Assembly (NCBI GenBank): GCA_000828075.3
Contig: JXCB02000002.1
Coordinates: 1,389,400 to 1,453,399 of the forward strand
Length of the DNA stretch: 64,000 bases
Source of the DNA: Tolypothrix campylonemoides VB511288
GTDB lineage: Bacteria; Cyanobacteriota; Cyanobacteriia; Cyanobacteriales; Nostocaceae
Reading direction: 5' to 3'
Part shown: positions 46,730 to 55,889 of the stretch, piece after piece
Position numbering within the stretch: the stretch's first letter is position 1
Layout of the letters: each line of letters starts with the position of its first letter
The notes under the pieces: generated by a model
The model's database searches: none
Told to the model about the DNA's origin: nothing
Seen by the model: the letters and a program-made list of their open reading frames with translations, nothing else
Program-made: the position numbers and the translations under genes

Positions 46730-47476
46730 ATGCAACCCCATTCAAAACAACCCTCTAAGAAAGTATTTTCTGGTGAACCCAAAGCGCGAAAGTTTTTAAT
46801 ACCCCGCTTCCAGTGCCGGAGTTTTTTCATGCAATTTATGCTTATGACCTTTTTAGGATGGGTTGTAGGCGGAATTGCTAGTATAGCCATAGAAAAAAGT
46901 ATTGTAGAGCTCCTGCCAAGAGCGGTTTTGCAAGAAAAAATATGGTATACCTTAGCAAAATATTTTAGTAATACTGTGTTTGCGCTCATTTTCAGTGCAG
47001 ATCAAGCGCTTGTTCTGCGTATATACTTATCTGGTTGGTTGTGGATGTTTGCCACTAGCCTGGGTTGGCTACTTGCTAACAGTGTTTCCGCACAATGGAT
47101 TAACTACATTGCATCCATCGCATCATTCCATCAAATATCTGTTGAACAAAAGGTCATCTTTGGATTTTTGTCAACTATCGCATATATCTTTTCCGGAATT
47201 TGGCTTGGATTTTTCCAATGGTTAGTCCTACGACGGTACACCAGACGTGCTTGGTGGTGGAATTTTCTGCCTTCAATTTCATTTCTATTGATCAGTATCT
47301 TGGTTTGGTTGCTTTCGCTTGTGCAGGAGTTTATTCCAGAAGTCAACCGAAATCAGGTCGTGTATTTATGTGAACAAGGATTGACAGCGGTGGTTTTGGG
47401 AGTCATTCCAGCTATTGGCTTGTGTACCTTGAAAACGAATTTACGGTATACCACAGGAACTTCAAGTTCATCATGA
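46730..47476 (+). CDS. Hypothetical membrane protein
   Basis: A 248-residue protein with five likely membrane segments at about 36-52, 100-118, 145-165, 180-198 and 215-235, and a basic N-terminal tail. I recognise no family. It sits between hemE (divergent) and the oligopeptidase gene (43 bases downstream, same strand), so it may share a transcript with the latter. Confidence 0.65.
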   Translation: MQPHSKQPSKKVFSGEPKARKFLIPRFQCRSFFMQFMLMTFLGWVVGGIASIAIEKSIVELLPRAVLQEKIWYTLAKYFSNTVFALIFSADQALVLRIYLSGWLWMFATSLGWLLANSVSAQWINYIASIASFHQISVEQKVIFGFLSTIAYIFSGIWLGFFQWLVLRRYTRRAWWWNFLPSISFLLISILVWLLSLVQEFIPEVNRNQVVYLCEQGLTAVVLGVIPAIGLCTLKTNLRYTTGTSSSS

Positions 47477-47518
47477 ATGCGAAGATAGTAGCTGCACATT
47501 GAATTCAAGTTAAGAAAT

Positions 47519-49615
47519 ATGAACGAACATAATTTACAAACTACAGTGACTCCACCCATCGCCGAAAAACAGCCGCAAGTATTGGAATCGCACGGGGATC
47601 AGCGAGTTGACAACTACTTTTGGATGCGTGAGCAGAACAACCCGAAAGTTATCGCTTATCTGGAAGCTGAAAACGCTTACAGCAATGCGATGATGCAGCA
47701 CACTGAAGCGCTGCAAACAAAGCTTTACGAGGAAATGCTTAGTCGGATTAAAGAAACCGATTTGTCAGTGCCATACCGTAAAGATGACTATTATTATTAT
47801 TCCCGTACTGAAGAAGGAAAAGCTTACCCAATTTTCTGCCGTAAAAAGGGCAGTCTCGATGCTCCCGAACAAGTGCTGCTAGATCAAAATGAACTAGCAA
47901 AAGGGCATGAATTCTTGAGCTTAGGTGTATTTCAAGTTAGCCCAAATCATCAAATCTTAGCTTATTCCATTGATACCAGTGGTGCTGAGGAATACACGCT
48001 TTTCTTTCTTGACCTCAAGACATTCGAGTTATACCCAGAAAGCATCCCTGAAACTAATTATTCTTTGGCTTGGGGTAATGATAATAAGACAGTATTTTAC
48101 ACCAAAATTGATGAGGCAAACCGTCCTTTCCAACTATTTCGGCACACTTTAGGCAATTCTATTGATGAGGATGCTCTGATTTATGAAGAACCGGATGATG
48201 CTTACCATTTATATGTTGGTAAAACCCGGAGTCAGGCATACATCTTAATGAGTGTGGGTAGCACAATCACATCAGAAGTTCACTATTTGGATGCGAGTAA
48301 TCCCAGCGGCTCTTTTCAATTAATCCACCCACGGACTACAGGAGTGCTGTACGACGTTGACCATCACAGCAATGACTTTTATATCGTTACTAATGAAGAG
48401 GCAATCAACTTTAAACTGATGAAAACCCCGGTAGTTTCGCCAGCTAAAGAGAATTGGCAAACTGTCATTCCCCATCGAGAAGATGTGATGCTCTCAGGTG
48501 TTAGCCTGTTTGCCAATCATATGGCAATTTACGAAAGAAAGGGTGGACTACCAATTGGGCGAGTGCAAAATTTATCGACAGGAGAGGAACATAACATTAC
48601 CTTTCCAGAGCCAACATACAATTTTTACGAAAGCAATAACCCAGAATTTAACACGACTATTTTGCGGTTCAGCTACACCTCTTTAATCACTCCCCAATCT
48701 GTGTTTGACTATGACATGGAAACAAATGAACGGGAGTTGAAAAAAGAAACGGAAGTTCTTGGTGACTACGACAGAAATCAGTACAAAAGTGAGTGGTTGA
48801 TGGCTACCGCTAAAGACGGTACACAAATTCCCATATCCATCGTTTACAAACAGGGAATCAAAAAAGATGGTAAAAATCCTTTGTATCTTACAGGATACGG
48901 TTCTTATGGTGTATCTTACCCAGCGTCGTTTTCTTCCACTCGACTTGCGCTGCTAGATCGTGGGATAGTGTTTGCGATCGCACATATTCGTGGCGGCGCA
49001 GAAATGGGGCGTAAGTGGTATGAAGATGGCAAGTTCTTGAACAAAAAGAACACCTTCACCGATTTTATTGCTTGTGCAGAATATTTGATTGGTGAAAAAT
49101 GGACATCGAGCGATTCCCTTGCCATTTCCGGCGGGAGTGCAGGCGGTTTATTGATGGGAGCAGTGATGAATATGCGTCCCGACCTTTTCAAAGTCGTCGT
49201 TGCTGATGTACCCTTTGTAGACGTAGTAACGACTATACTCGATACCTCTTTACCTCTATCAGTCATGGAATGGGAAGAATGGGGTAATCCCAACGACAAA
49301 GTTTATTACGACTACATGAAGTCCTACTCGCCCTACGATAATGTTGAGGCGAAGGATTACCCAGATATGCTCATCATTGCTGGCTTGAATGATTCTCGCG
49401 TCAAGTATTGGGAACCAGCCAAATGGACGGCAAAACTACGAGAACTTAAAACAGATAACAACATTCTCCTACTTAAAACTAATATGGGTGCAGGACATGG
49501 CGGTGCATCTGGGCGTTATGAAAGTTTGAAAGAATTAGCTTTTGAGTACGCCTTTGTTCTTGAGCGCTTAGGTTTGGGGGAAACATCACCTGAGTCGGGG
49601 AAGCTTCAGGAGTAG
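47519..49615 (+). CDS. Prolyl oligopeptidase-family serine peptidase (protease II-like)
   Basis: A 698-residue S9A peptidase with an N-terminal beta-propeller (about 75-420) that gates a C-terminal alpha/beta hydrolase. The catalytic triad is Ser540 in ISGGSAGGLL, Asp625 in GLNDSRVKYWEP and His660 in GAGHGGASGR. GYGSYGVSYPASFS and AHIRGGAEMGRKWYEDG are typical of oligopeptidase B/protease II. It cuts short peptides after basic residues or proline; which one is not shown. No signal peptide, so cytoplasmic. Confidence 0.93.
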   Translation: MNEHNLQTTVTPPIAEKQPQVLESHGDQRVDNYFWMREQNNPKVIAYLEAENAYSNAMMQHTEALQTKLYEEMLSRIKETDLSVPYRKDDYYYYSRTEEGKAYPIFCRKKGSLDAPEQVLLDQNELAKGHEFLSLGVFQVSPNHQILAYSIDTSGAEEYTLFFLDLKTFELYPESIPETNYSLAWGNDNKTVFYTKIDEANRPFQLFRHTLGNSIDEDALIYEEPDDAYHLYVGKTRSQAYILMSVGSTITSEVHYLDASNPSGSFQLIHPRTTGVLYDVDHHSNDFYIVTNEEAINFKLMKTPVVSPAKENWQTVIPHREDVMLSGVSLFANHMAIYERKGGLPIGRVQNLSTGEEHNITFPEPTYNFYESNNPEFNTTILRFSYTSLITPQSVFDYDMETNERELKKETEVLGDYDRNQYKSEWLMATAKDGTQIPISIVYKQGIKKDGKNPLYLTGYGSYGVSYPASFSSTRLALLDRGIVFAIAHIRGGAEMGRKWYEDGKFLNKKNTFTDFIACAEYLIGEKWTSSDSLAISGGSAGGLLMGAVMNMRPDLFKVVVADVPFVDVVTTILDTSLPLSVMEWEEWGNPNDKVYYDYMKSYSPYDNVEAKDYPDMLIIAGLNDSRVKYWEPAKWTAKLRELKTDNNILLLKTNMGAGHGGASGRYESLKELAFEYAFVLERLGLGETSPESGKLQE

Positions 49616-49752
49616 AGACAGCAGGGGGGAGACACAGAGAAAGAAGAGGACACGGAGATACGCAGATACGGGAACAAATCAATTCAAAAGTCAAAATATG
49701 TTTGGCGGACGAGCTACGCGTTTGTGAAATGTAACCATCAACTCATGCAATC

Positions 49753-50658
49753 TTATCCGAGAATTCGATATGTCTTAGGTGTAACCCCTGTAAATTTGCG
49801 AAACTGGTGTGTAAAATGACTCTGGCTGTTGAATCCACACTGGAGTGCAATCTCTGAAAGCGAGCGATCGCTCTTAGCGGGGCTTTGCCCATCGCACCAC
49901 CTTAACAACTCCTTTGCTCGTTCAACACGCTGCTGCATCACATACTGCCAAGGAGTCATTCCCATTGATTGCTTAAAGAGGCTGGCAAAGTAACATTGGC
50001 TCATGTCCGCCACTTGAGCGAGATCAGCCAAGTTAATATCCTGTTCAAAGTGAGCGTTGATATATTCCAATACCCGTCGTAGTTTGGATTCAGCAAGTCC
50101 TCCCTTGTACTCCTGCAACTGAGGAGGACACGAAGTATAGTTTCTCAGCAGATGGATAGCTAACAGGTTTGCGAGAGAATCTAAATACAGCCTACTACCC
50201 CATCTCGCTTGCTGCATTTCCTTCTGACAAGACAGCAAAATAAATTCAATCTGCGGATCGCGCGTTTTTAGAACGCTGAGAAGTTCAATTCGATCAGCAT
50301 AACGGCAATTTGTTTCCAATGCCACCTGACGGAGAAACATGGGATCGATGATCAATGCCAAAATTTCATCCCTTGTTTCGCAAGCACCAAATAAAGAGAC
50401 TTCAGCCGGAATCAGAAGCATCTCCCCTTGCAACAGAGGACCGTCATACTCCCGCTCACCGACACGGGAAACTTGGCGTGGCACGTTACTCAGTTCAAAA
50501 GCCACTAAATGATGAGTAAGTCCACCAGATGCTTCACACTCCCCGGATGGCTGAACCTGATGTTCCAAGATCAATCCGCCCGTATGGAGTGTTTGTCTGG
50601 ATAGCACCCATTCATCCTTGATCATATCTGCTGGATAGATGGCTGGTTGAGAAGACAT
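49753..50658 (-). CDS. AraC-family transcriptional regulator
   Basis: A 301-residue regulator with an N-terminal cupin-like sensing part and a C-terminal double helix-turn-helix: INLADLAQVADMSQCYFASL, FKQSMGMTPWQYVMQQRVER, then LSEIALQCGFNSQSHFTHQF and RKFTGVTPKTYR. Its ligand is unknown. It is divergent from the S41 peptidase gene, 193 bases apart, so that gene is a candidate target. Confidence 0.9.
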   Translation of the reverse strand: MSSQPAIYPADMIKDEWVLSRQTLHTGGLILEHQVQPSGECEASGGLTHHLVAFELSNVPRQVSRVGEREYDGPLLQGEMLLIPAEVSLFGACETRDEILALIIDPMFLRQVALETNCRYADRIELLSVLKTRDPQIEFILLSCQKEMQQARWGSRLYLDSLANLLAIHLLRNYTSCPPQLQEYKGGLAESKLRRVLEYINAHFEQDINLADLAQVADMSQCYFASLFKQSMGMTPWQYVMQQRVERAKELLRWCDGQSPAKSDRSLSEIALQCGFNSQSHFTHQFRKFTGVTPKTYRILG

Positions 50659-50851
50659 TAATTTGACCTTACTGGTGCTCCCACTTCAGGAAGTTTCATC
50701 CCAAGTTTAATGCTAGAAGCTGAAAGAGTTGCAAGTGAAATCAAAAGATTTTGATAAATTTCATAAGAACCTGAAAGACAAGCCCTAAGCAATTTATTGA
50801 TAATAGATTCCTCAGATCGAGCTAGTTCAGAAAAGCAATAAACACTTCAGC

Positions 50852-52027
50852 ATGGAGCTTATGAAAAAGACTGTACGACTGATGAGGTTTTTACTTTTCG
50901 TCACACTTGTGGGTTTGGCAAGTTGCCAATTTTTCAACGGTTCTCAAGTGAGTCATCAACCCCATGGCAAAAGTTCAAGCAACGTCAGTCAAGCTGAGGT
51001 TTCGGGAAAGGTTTCGTTGAATTGGTTCACGTCATCCACATTTAAGGGGACAGATATCGTCTCTTCCTCGGAGGCAAAGCTGTTTATTCGTGATGTCTAT
51101 CAAACGCTTGATAGCAAAATTTTTGACCCTGCATTCAAAAAAGAAGAGCGGGAACAGCAAGTAAGAAAACTCATAGCTGAGGTCAATGCAAAGCCAAGTT
51201 GGTCGAGAGCAGAGTTGACACAGCGTATTAGTAATCAACTAAAGAAACTCTCGATTTCCCACTTGAGACTTTTAGATCCGGCTGAAGGTGAAAAATTATT
51301 TCGTTTGATTGAGCAAAAACCACAATCAGAGGCTAAACCCGATCCGGCTGTTTCTGCCCAAATGAAAGGTGAGGTTGGCATTCTCCGAGTCAAAAGCTTT
51401 CTCATTCCTCAAGTAACCAAGGTTGCGATCAATCAAGCCAAGGCTCAACTCTCTCAAGCCAAAGTGATTCTTATTGATGTCCGTGGTAATGGGGGTGGTG
51501 CTGGATCGAGCATTAGCTATCTCGTTGAAGACATCGTTGGGGCTGATAAAGTACTTTGGAGAGATCGAACTCGTGAAGGTTTGCAGATGAAGGAGCCATA
51601 CATTTTTCGCGGCTATTTTGATGATGCGATCAATGGGCAAGCTGAGGCAGAAATCAAGCTGGGAAGCGAACATCCCTATGTAGAATGGCGAACTCGGTCG
51701 GATGCAAAGAAAGATCCAAGACGTCATTATGTTCTAGTTGATAATCAATGTGGCTCGTCCTGTGACTTGTTTGCTGCTACGGTTAAAGAGAATGGAGGTG
51801 CCGAACTATTAGGAGTTCGTACAATGGGGGCGTTATTTGCGGGTGAGGCGTTTAAACTTAGATGGCAAGGGTTTGCTTTGATTGCTCCAATTGGGCAAGT
51901 TATTTCGCCCAAAGGTAATACAATTGAGGGTGTGGGTGTTCAGCCAGACATTGAGATTCCTGAGTGCAAAAACAGCAATCCACAATGCCTTGAAAAAGCG
52001 ATTGAAGTTATTAGCAATCTACTATAG
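50852..52027 (+). CDS. S41-family peptidase, lipoprotein
   Basis: The 391 residues start with a lipoprotein signal: basic KKTVRLMRFLL, hydrophobic core and lipobox LASC with Cys25. The peptidase part has VILIDVRGNGGGAGSSISYL and the nucleophile region VDNQCGSSCDLFAATVKENG, then GVRTMGALF and VSPKGNTIEGVGVQPDIEIP, as in C-terminal processing/tail-specific peptidases. No PDZ domain is obvious. ATG 50852 or, better placed after GGAG, ATG 50861. The 3' end overlaps the convergent vapC by 6 bases. Confidence 0.85.
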   Translation: MELMKKTVRLMRFLLFVTLVGLASCQFFNGSQVSHQPHGKSSSNVSQAEVSGKVSLNWFTSSTFKGTDIVSSSEAKLFIRDVYQTLDSKIFDPAFKKEEREQQVRKLIAEVNAKPSWSRAELTQRISNQLKKLSISHLRLLDPAEGEKLFRLIEQKPQSEAKPDPAVSAQMKGEVGILRVKSFLIPQVTKVAINQAKAQLSQAKVILIDVRGNGGGAGSSISYLVEDIVGADKVLWRDRTREGLQMKEPYIFRGYFDDAINGQAEAEIKLGSEHPYVEWRTRSDAKKDPRRHYVLVDNQCGSSCDLFAATVKENGGAELLGVRTMGALFAGEAFKLRWQGFALIAPIGQVISPKGNTIEGVGVQPDIEIPECKNSNPQCLEKAIEVISNLL

Positions 52028-52423
52028 AAATAAACGAACAGGGATATACGCCTGAAAACTCTCAAAATCCTTATCTATTGTCATAATGCACCAGTCACGA
52101 TTGTGGGCAACTGCACAGAGTAAAAAATCAGTGTTCGCGCCTTGGATGCCATGTGTGCGGCAAGTATTGTAAAACTCAGCAGCTAACTCGTAGTCTTCGG
52201 TTGTTAACTCCAGGTCACCAAAGGCACGAAGGTAGTCCCTCAAGCGAGTAAACTGTTCAACATGACGAATTCCTGAAAGCATCTCTTGCCGCACAGCCCC
52301 TAACAAAACGACTCGACCATCAACAATTAAATCGCGCAGCTGATTGACAACAGGCATTGCTTGTGATAGAGTATCTCGCCGTAGTGCCAATGACCATACG
52401 GACGTGTCCACAACAACTCTCAT
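52022..52423 (-). CDS. vapC: VapC toxin, PIN-domain ribonuclease
   Basis: A 133-residue PIN protein. MRVVVDTSVWSLAL holds the first catalytic Asp, VLLGAVRQEMLSGI the Glu, and GANTDFLLCAVAHNRDWCIM with TIDKDFESF the later acidic residues. Intact, unlike the copy at 44.6 kb. It overlaps the antitoxin stop by 4 bases (ATGA), so translation is coupled. It also overlaps the convergent S41 gene by 6 bases. Confidence 0.9.
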   Translation of the reverse strand: MRVVVDTSVWSLALRRDTLSQAMPVVNQLRDLIVDGRVVLLGAVRQEMLSGIRHVEQFTRLRDYLRAFGDLELTTEDYELAAEFYNTCRTHGIQGANTDFLLCAVAHNRDWCIMTIDKDFESFQAYIPVRLFL

Positions 52424-52620
52424 TGCAGCCTTCTCTGCTGTTTGTAGTTGTAATCTTCGTGGTAGTCTATTGTTCCAAACAAATCCAATACCTTAAGTTG
52501 CTTGCGACGTTGTACATATTCGCGCAATGCTTCTTCGACCACATCACGCTCTGTTTGTTGATTCCCAAGGGCTAGAGCTTCTTGGATTAAGGCTTTGTCT
52601 ATTTCGAGATTGATGGTCAT
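52420..52620 (-). CDS. vapB: VapB-type antitoxin
   Basis: A 66-residue RHH-type antitoxin: TINLEIDKALIQEALALGNQ, then RDVVEEALREYVQRRKQLKV and a C-terminal toxin-binding tail DLFGTIDYHEDYNY. This is the VapB (type VAPB_antitox) pattern. The pair is probably autoregulated from the region upstream of 52620. Confidence 0.9.
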   Translation of the reverse strand: MTINLEIDKALIQEALALGNQQTERDVVEEALREYVQRRKQLKVLDLFGTIDYHEDYNYKQQRRLQ

Positions 52621-52794
52621 GCACTTGCTTTTGGAGAAACTGTTACACCATTAGAATTTTACACTGACAGCTTAGCTTCTTAAGTTTTATTTTTAGGCGT
52701 TGCGTACACTACATTCGATGACAGATGAAATCATTTAAACTCAGATAAAAATTATTTCAATGTTTTTCATTCAAAAGTATGTTATATAGTAAAC

Positions 52795-53058
52795 ATGAAA
52801 GAAATAGTCACTTTTTTGTTTGGCTTAGGATTTATATTCAATGCTAGTTTATTTGTTCCACAAGCCCTTAGAATTCTCAAAACTCAAAGCGCTAAAAATA
52901 TTTCTTTAATAACTTTTGCTGGCTTTAATTTTATTCAATTTAACAGTATTTTATATGGTTATTATCAAAATGATTGGATTTTAATGTACGGTAATTTAAT
53001 TAGTTTTATTGCTTGTGGTACTGTAACAGTGTTGCCAATATACTATAGAAATAAATAA
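52795..53058 (+). CDS. SemiSWEET / PQ-loop sugar transporter
   Basis: An 87-residue protein with three membrane helices. FVPQALRILKTQSAKNISLI is the PQ-loop of the first helix; GYYQNDWILMYGNLISFIAC follows. SemiSWEETs dimerise to pass sugars in either direction. The DNA is more AT-rich than its neighbours, with many TTT/AAA codons, which may point to transfer. Confidence 0.85.
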   Translation: MKEIVTFLFGLGFIFNASLFVPQALRILKTQSAKNISLITFAGFNFIQFNSILYGYYQNDWILMYGNLISFIACGTVTVLPIYYRNK

Positions 53059-53148
53059 TCAATAAATAATCTATTAAGTAAGGCTAAGAGCCAACCGATT
53101 GAGAGTTTAGAGATATTTTGTTGGCTAATGCCTAATACAGGAATGCAT

Positions 53149-54075
53149 CTATTGCATAATATCTAATATTCCCTGTTGTGCATCTAAAGTGACCTTCACA
53201 CCTACTGGTAAAGCTGCATTCGGTCCATCATGACCAAAAGGCAAGTCGGAGACAACGGGAATGCCCAAATCACCCAAGCGATCGCCCAACACTTCCTCAA
53301 CACTAAAGCTGGGAACGTTTGGCGGCGGTTCACAACGGCTAAAGCTACCCAATGCAATTCCACGGACTTTTGATAAAGCACCGCTCATCCGCCATTGTGT
53401 CAGCATCCGGTCGATACGGTAGGGGGCTTCTGTCACATCCTCGAATGCCAAAATCACTCCATCGATATCTGGTAGCATTGGCGTACTAAGAAGATGGGTT
53501 GCCACTGTAAGATTACCAGGTAATAAGATACCACTTGCAACGCCTCCACCCCAACCACGACCCTTTAGAGAGGGAAGAGGGCGACCTTCCACCCAATCAA
53601 ATAACCTTTGAATTGACCAATCTGGTTCTGAGGCGAGAGTTGTCAGTACGGGACCATGTACGCTGCAAATTCCGGCTGTGTAAAGGCTCCATAAAAGAGC
53701 AGTGATGTCAGAAAAGCCAATGAGCCATTTTGGCAGTGCTGAGTTTTCTGAATTCTGCCAAGTCCAATTTTCTAAGATACGAGTGCTACCAAAACCACCT
53801 CTAGCACAGAGAATACCGCGACATTCTGGTTCGTTCCAGGCTGTTGCTAGGCGATCGCGACGGCTTTTGTCTTTACCAGCTAAATATCCCCATTTGTCAT
53901 CTATCTCTGGTATTAGTTCTACTTGATAACCACGCGATCGCCAAATTTCCACTCCTTTTTGGAAAGCCTCAAATTCTCGCAAAGCACCACTTGGCGCAAC
54001 GACTTGTAGTAAGTCACCAGGTTTGAGAGGTGGTGGAACAATTTTAGATTTTAGATTTTGGATTTTGGATTCCAT
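53149..54075 (-). CDS. LD-carboxypeptidase (S66)
   Basis: The enzyme trims tetrapeptides of recycled peptidoglycan. Catalytic Ser lies in ARGGFGSTRILE, Glu in LAFEDVTEAPYRIDR and His in PFGHDGPNAALPVG. I start at ATG 54075 (309 residues); the frame opens at 54165, but its first 30 codons are not family-like. The next codons (SKIQNLKSKI) come from an ATTTTAGATTTTGG-type short repeat. Mid-gene RPLPSLKGRGWGGGVASG resembles a translated dispersed GC-rich repeat. Confidence 0.88.
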   Translation of the reverse strand: MESKIQNLKSKIVPPPLKPGDLLQVVAPSGALREFEAFQKGVEIWRSRGYQVELIPEIDDKWGYLAGKDKSRRDRLATAWNEPECRGILCARGGFGSTRILENWTWQNSENSALPKWLIGFSDITALLWSLYTAGICSVHGPVLTTLASEPDWSIQRLFDWVEGRPLPSLKGRGWGGGVASGILLPGNLTVATHLLSTPMLPDIDGVILAFEDVTEAPYRIDRMLTQWRMSGALSKVRGIALGSFSRCEPPPNVPSFSVEEVLGDRLGDLGIPVVSDLPFGHDGPNAALPVGVKVTLDAQQGILDIMQ

Positions 54076-54184
54076 GAATAGACAAGATTGCATATATATT
54101 ATTTTGTCTGGGACTCTACACTCTAGACGCAAAGAAAAAGTTCGGGAGTGCAAGTTGATTGACAAGTGACTTAAGAGGCGAAAA

Positions 54185-55258
54185 TCAAAAGTTTAAAATT
54201 TCCATGAACCATTGTTCAAAGCGATCGCCCAATGCTTCGAGAGAAAATTCGGTTTCTGCGGATGCGCGACAAGTGTGACGGTTGATTTCATCCAAGCGGG
54301 AAACAGCATTGACCAACCCAGGAATACTATCAGGTTCTACCAAGAAACCTGTTTTGCCATCTTTAACGATTTCCGCTGGACCACCGCGACGATAGGAAAT
54401 CACAGGGACTCCGCAAGCAAGTGCTTCTATTGCGACATTTCCGAATGCTTCCACCCAACGGTGTGTCATCAACAACGCCCGACATTGGCGCACAACTTGC
54501 TGCATTTGGGAAGTTGATAGAAATCCCAGATATTCAAAAGGTGCATTTGGGTAATTTTGGCGAATCTGCTCCCAGTATGATTTATCTTGGAGTTTACCCA
54601 TGATTTTCAGCGGGATGTGAGTGATTTGTGCGACAGCGATCGCATCTTCCAAACCTTTCTCTGGGGAAATTCGACCTACCCAAGCTAACTGTTGTTTTGG
54701 TTGGGCGCAAAACTCGTACAGTGATACATCAATTCCATTACTTAAACAAAAAAACTGCTCGTCAAGAACAAAAGTGGCAGCTTGTGCGAGGCTATGAAAG
54801 CCAATCGTGCTAGGAAACTGCGTCGCGACTTGTCTAATAATTTGGTCTAAGGCATTACTTAATGAACCCATGCTAATTAAGTGGGCGATGGGACGTTGAA
54901 AAAAAGGTGTTAAATACAACGGCAACCAATCATAAGCAAAGTTGACAATCAAATCGTACTCACCCTGAACCTGACGTGCATAATCCCACATATTCGCCAG
55001 CACTGAATTTTCTGGCATAGTAATAGGATCTGTGCGTTCCTGACTCTGGGCAATAATTTGTAAATTGCCCGGAATTTGCACAACTGGCAAAGAATCCCAT
55101 GTAGAATCAGAAGGGGCAACTATTTGCAGTTGATGACCGCGCCGGATCATTTCTTGGGCGATGTTATACAAGGTTAATTCCACACCACCGCCAAGTCCAG
55201 TCCCAAGTGGTCCAACGGGTGTAGAGACAAACAGTAGTCTAAGAGGTTTGGAAGTCAT
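54185..55258 (-). CDS. Family 4 glycosyltransferase
   Basis: A 357-residue GT-B enzyme. The N-terminal half has FVSTPVGPLGTGLGGGVELT, the C-terminal half has LAWVGRISPEKGLEDAI and the donor-binding EALACGVPVISYRRGGPAEIV. It adds a sugar from a nucleotide donor to an unknown acceptor. ATG 55258; 109 bases upstream of the carboxypeptidase start on the same strand. Confidence 0.88.
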   Translation of the reverse strand: MTSKPLRLLFVSTPVGPLGTGLGGGVELTLYNIAQEMIRRGHQLQIVAPSDSTWDSLPVVQIPGNLQIIAQSQERTDPITMPENSVLANMWDYARQVQGEYDLIVNFAYDWLPLYLTPFFQRPIAHLISMGSLSNALDQIIRQVATQFPSTIGFHSLAQAATFVLDEQFFCLSNGIDVSLYEFCAQPKQQLAWVGRISPEKGLEDAIAVAQITHIPLKIMGKLQDKSYWEQIRQNYPNAPFEYLGFLSTSQMQQVVRQCRALLMTHRWVEAFGNVAIEALACGVPVISYRRGGPAEIVKDGKTGFLVEPDSIPGLVNAVSRLDEINRHTCRASAETEFSLEALGDRFEQWFMEILNF

Positions 55259-55433
55259 CCGTAGCAGTTATTTTTAACTACTTTAAGAAATATGAGTGGC
55301 AAAGGCTTTAAACAATTATCTCACTTATTGCCCTACGCAATGTATTAGCTGCCTCAACTTTTGGAATTCATAGCCTCTTTCCTTTAGCCGTACCAGTATC
55401 CTCACTTATGTAGTAAATATCGAGGGTTGCAAA

Positions 55434-55814
55434 ATGAAAGTATCAGATCTTTCTGCAGAAGCTTTGAATAAAATTAAGTCAGTTCGGTGGGATCGCATTA
55501 TTGAGAAACACGAAGGCCCAGAAAATTGGGATTCTGTTCTTAAGTACTACGAACCAGAATTTATGATAATTGAAGGGCGCTTTGTCCTTTTACCAATTGA
55601 TAAATCTCATCATTCTAATATCACTATTCTCCGGTCTATTTGGAGTGCTAACGGAAAGTCATTAACCGTTTTTCTCCAAGATACAACTTACGATGATGAT
55701 CCGTTTTTCTCTGGTTATATGGCAGTATGCGATCAAGTAGCGGCTGAGAATTTCTTTTTAGCGATTCTGTATCATGAATGGTTTGTCATTGACAATTCGT
55801 CTGTTTTTCATTAG
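55434..55814 (+). CDS. Hypothetical protein
   Basis: A 126-residue soluble protein with no family I recognise. It has an ATG start, a compact composition rich in aromatic and acidic residues (FLQDTTYDDDPFFSGYMAVC) and no membrane segment. Isolated between convergent and divergent neighbours. Confidence 0.6.
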   Translation: MKVSDLSAEALNKIKSVRWDRIIEKHEGPENWDSVLKYYEPEFMIIEGRFVLLPIDKSHHSNITILRSIWSANGKSLTVFLQDTTYDDDPFFSGYMAVCDQVAAENFFLAILYHEWFVIDNSSVFH

Positions 55815-55889
55815 TTAATTTTGATTTTTCCTCTTGAATTCTGATTCATTAACACTTAACGGATATTTACTAGTTATTAAGTACAGTGC

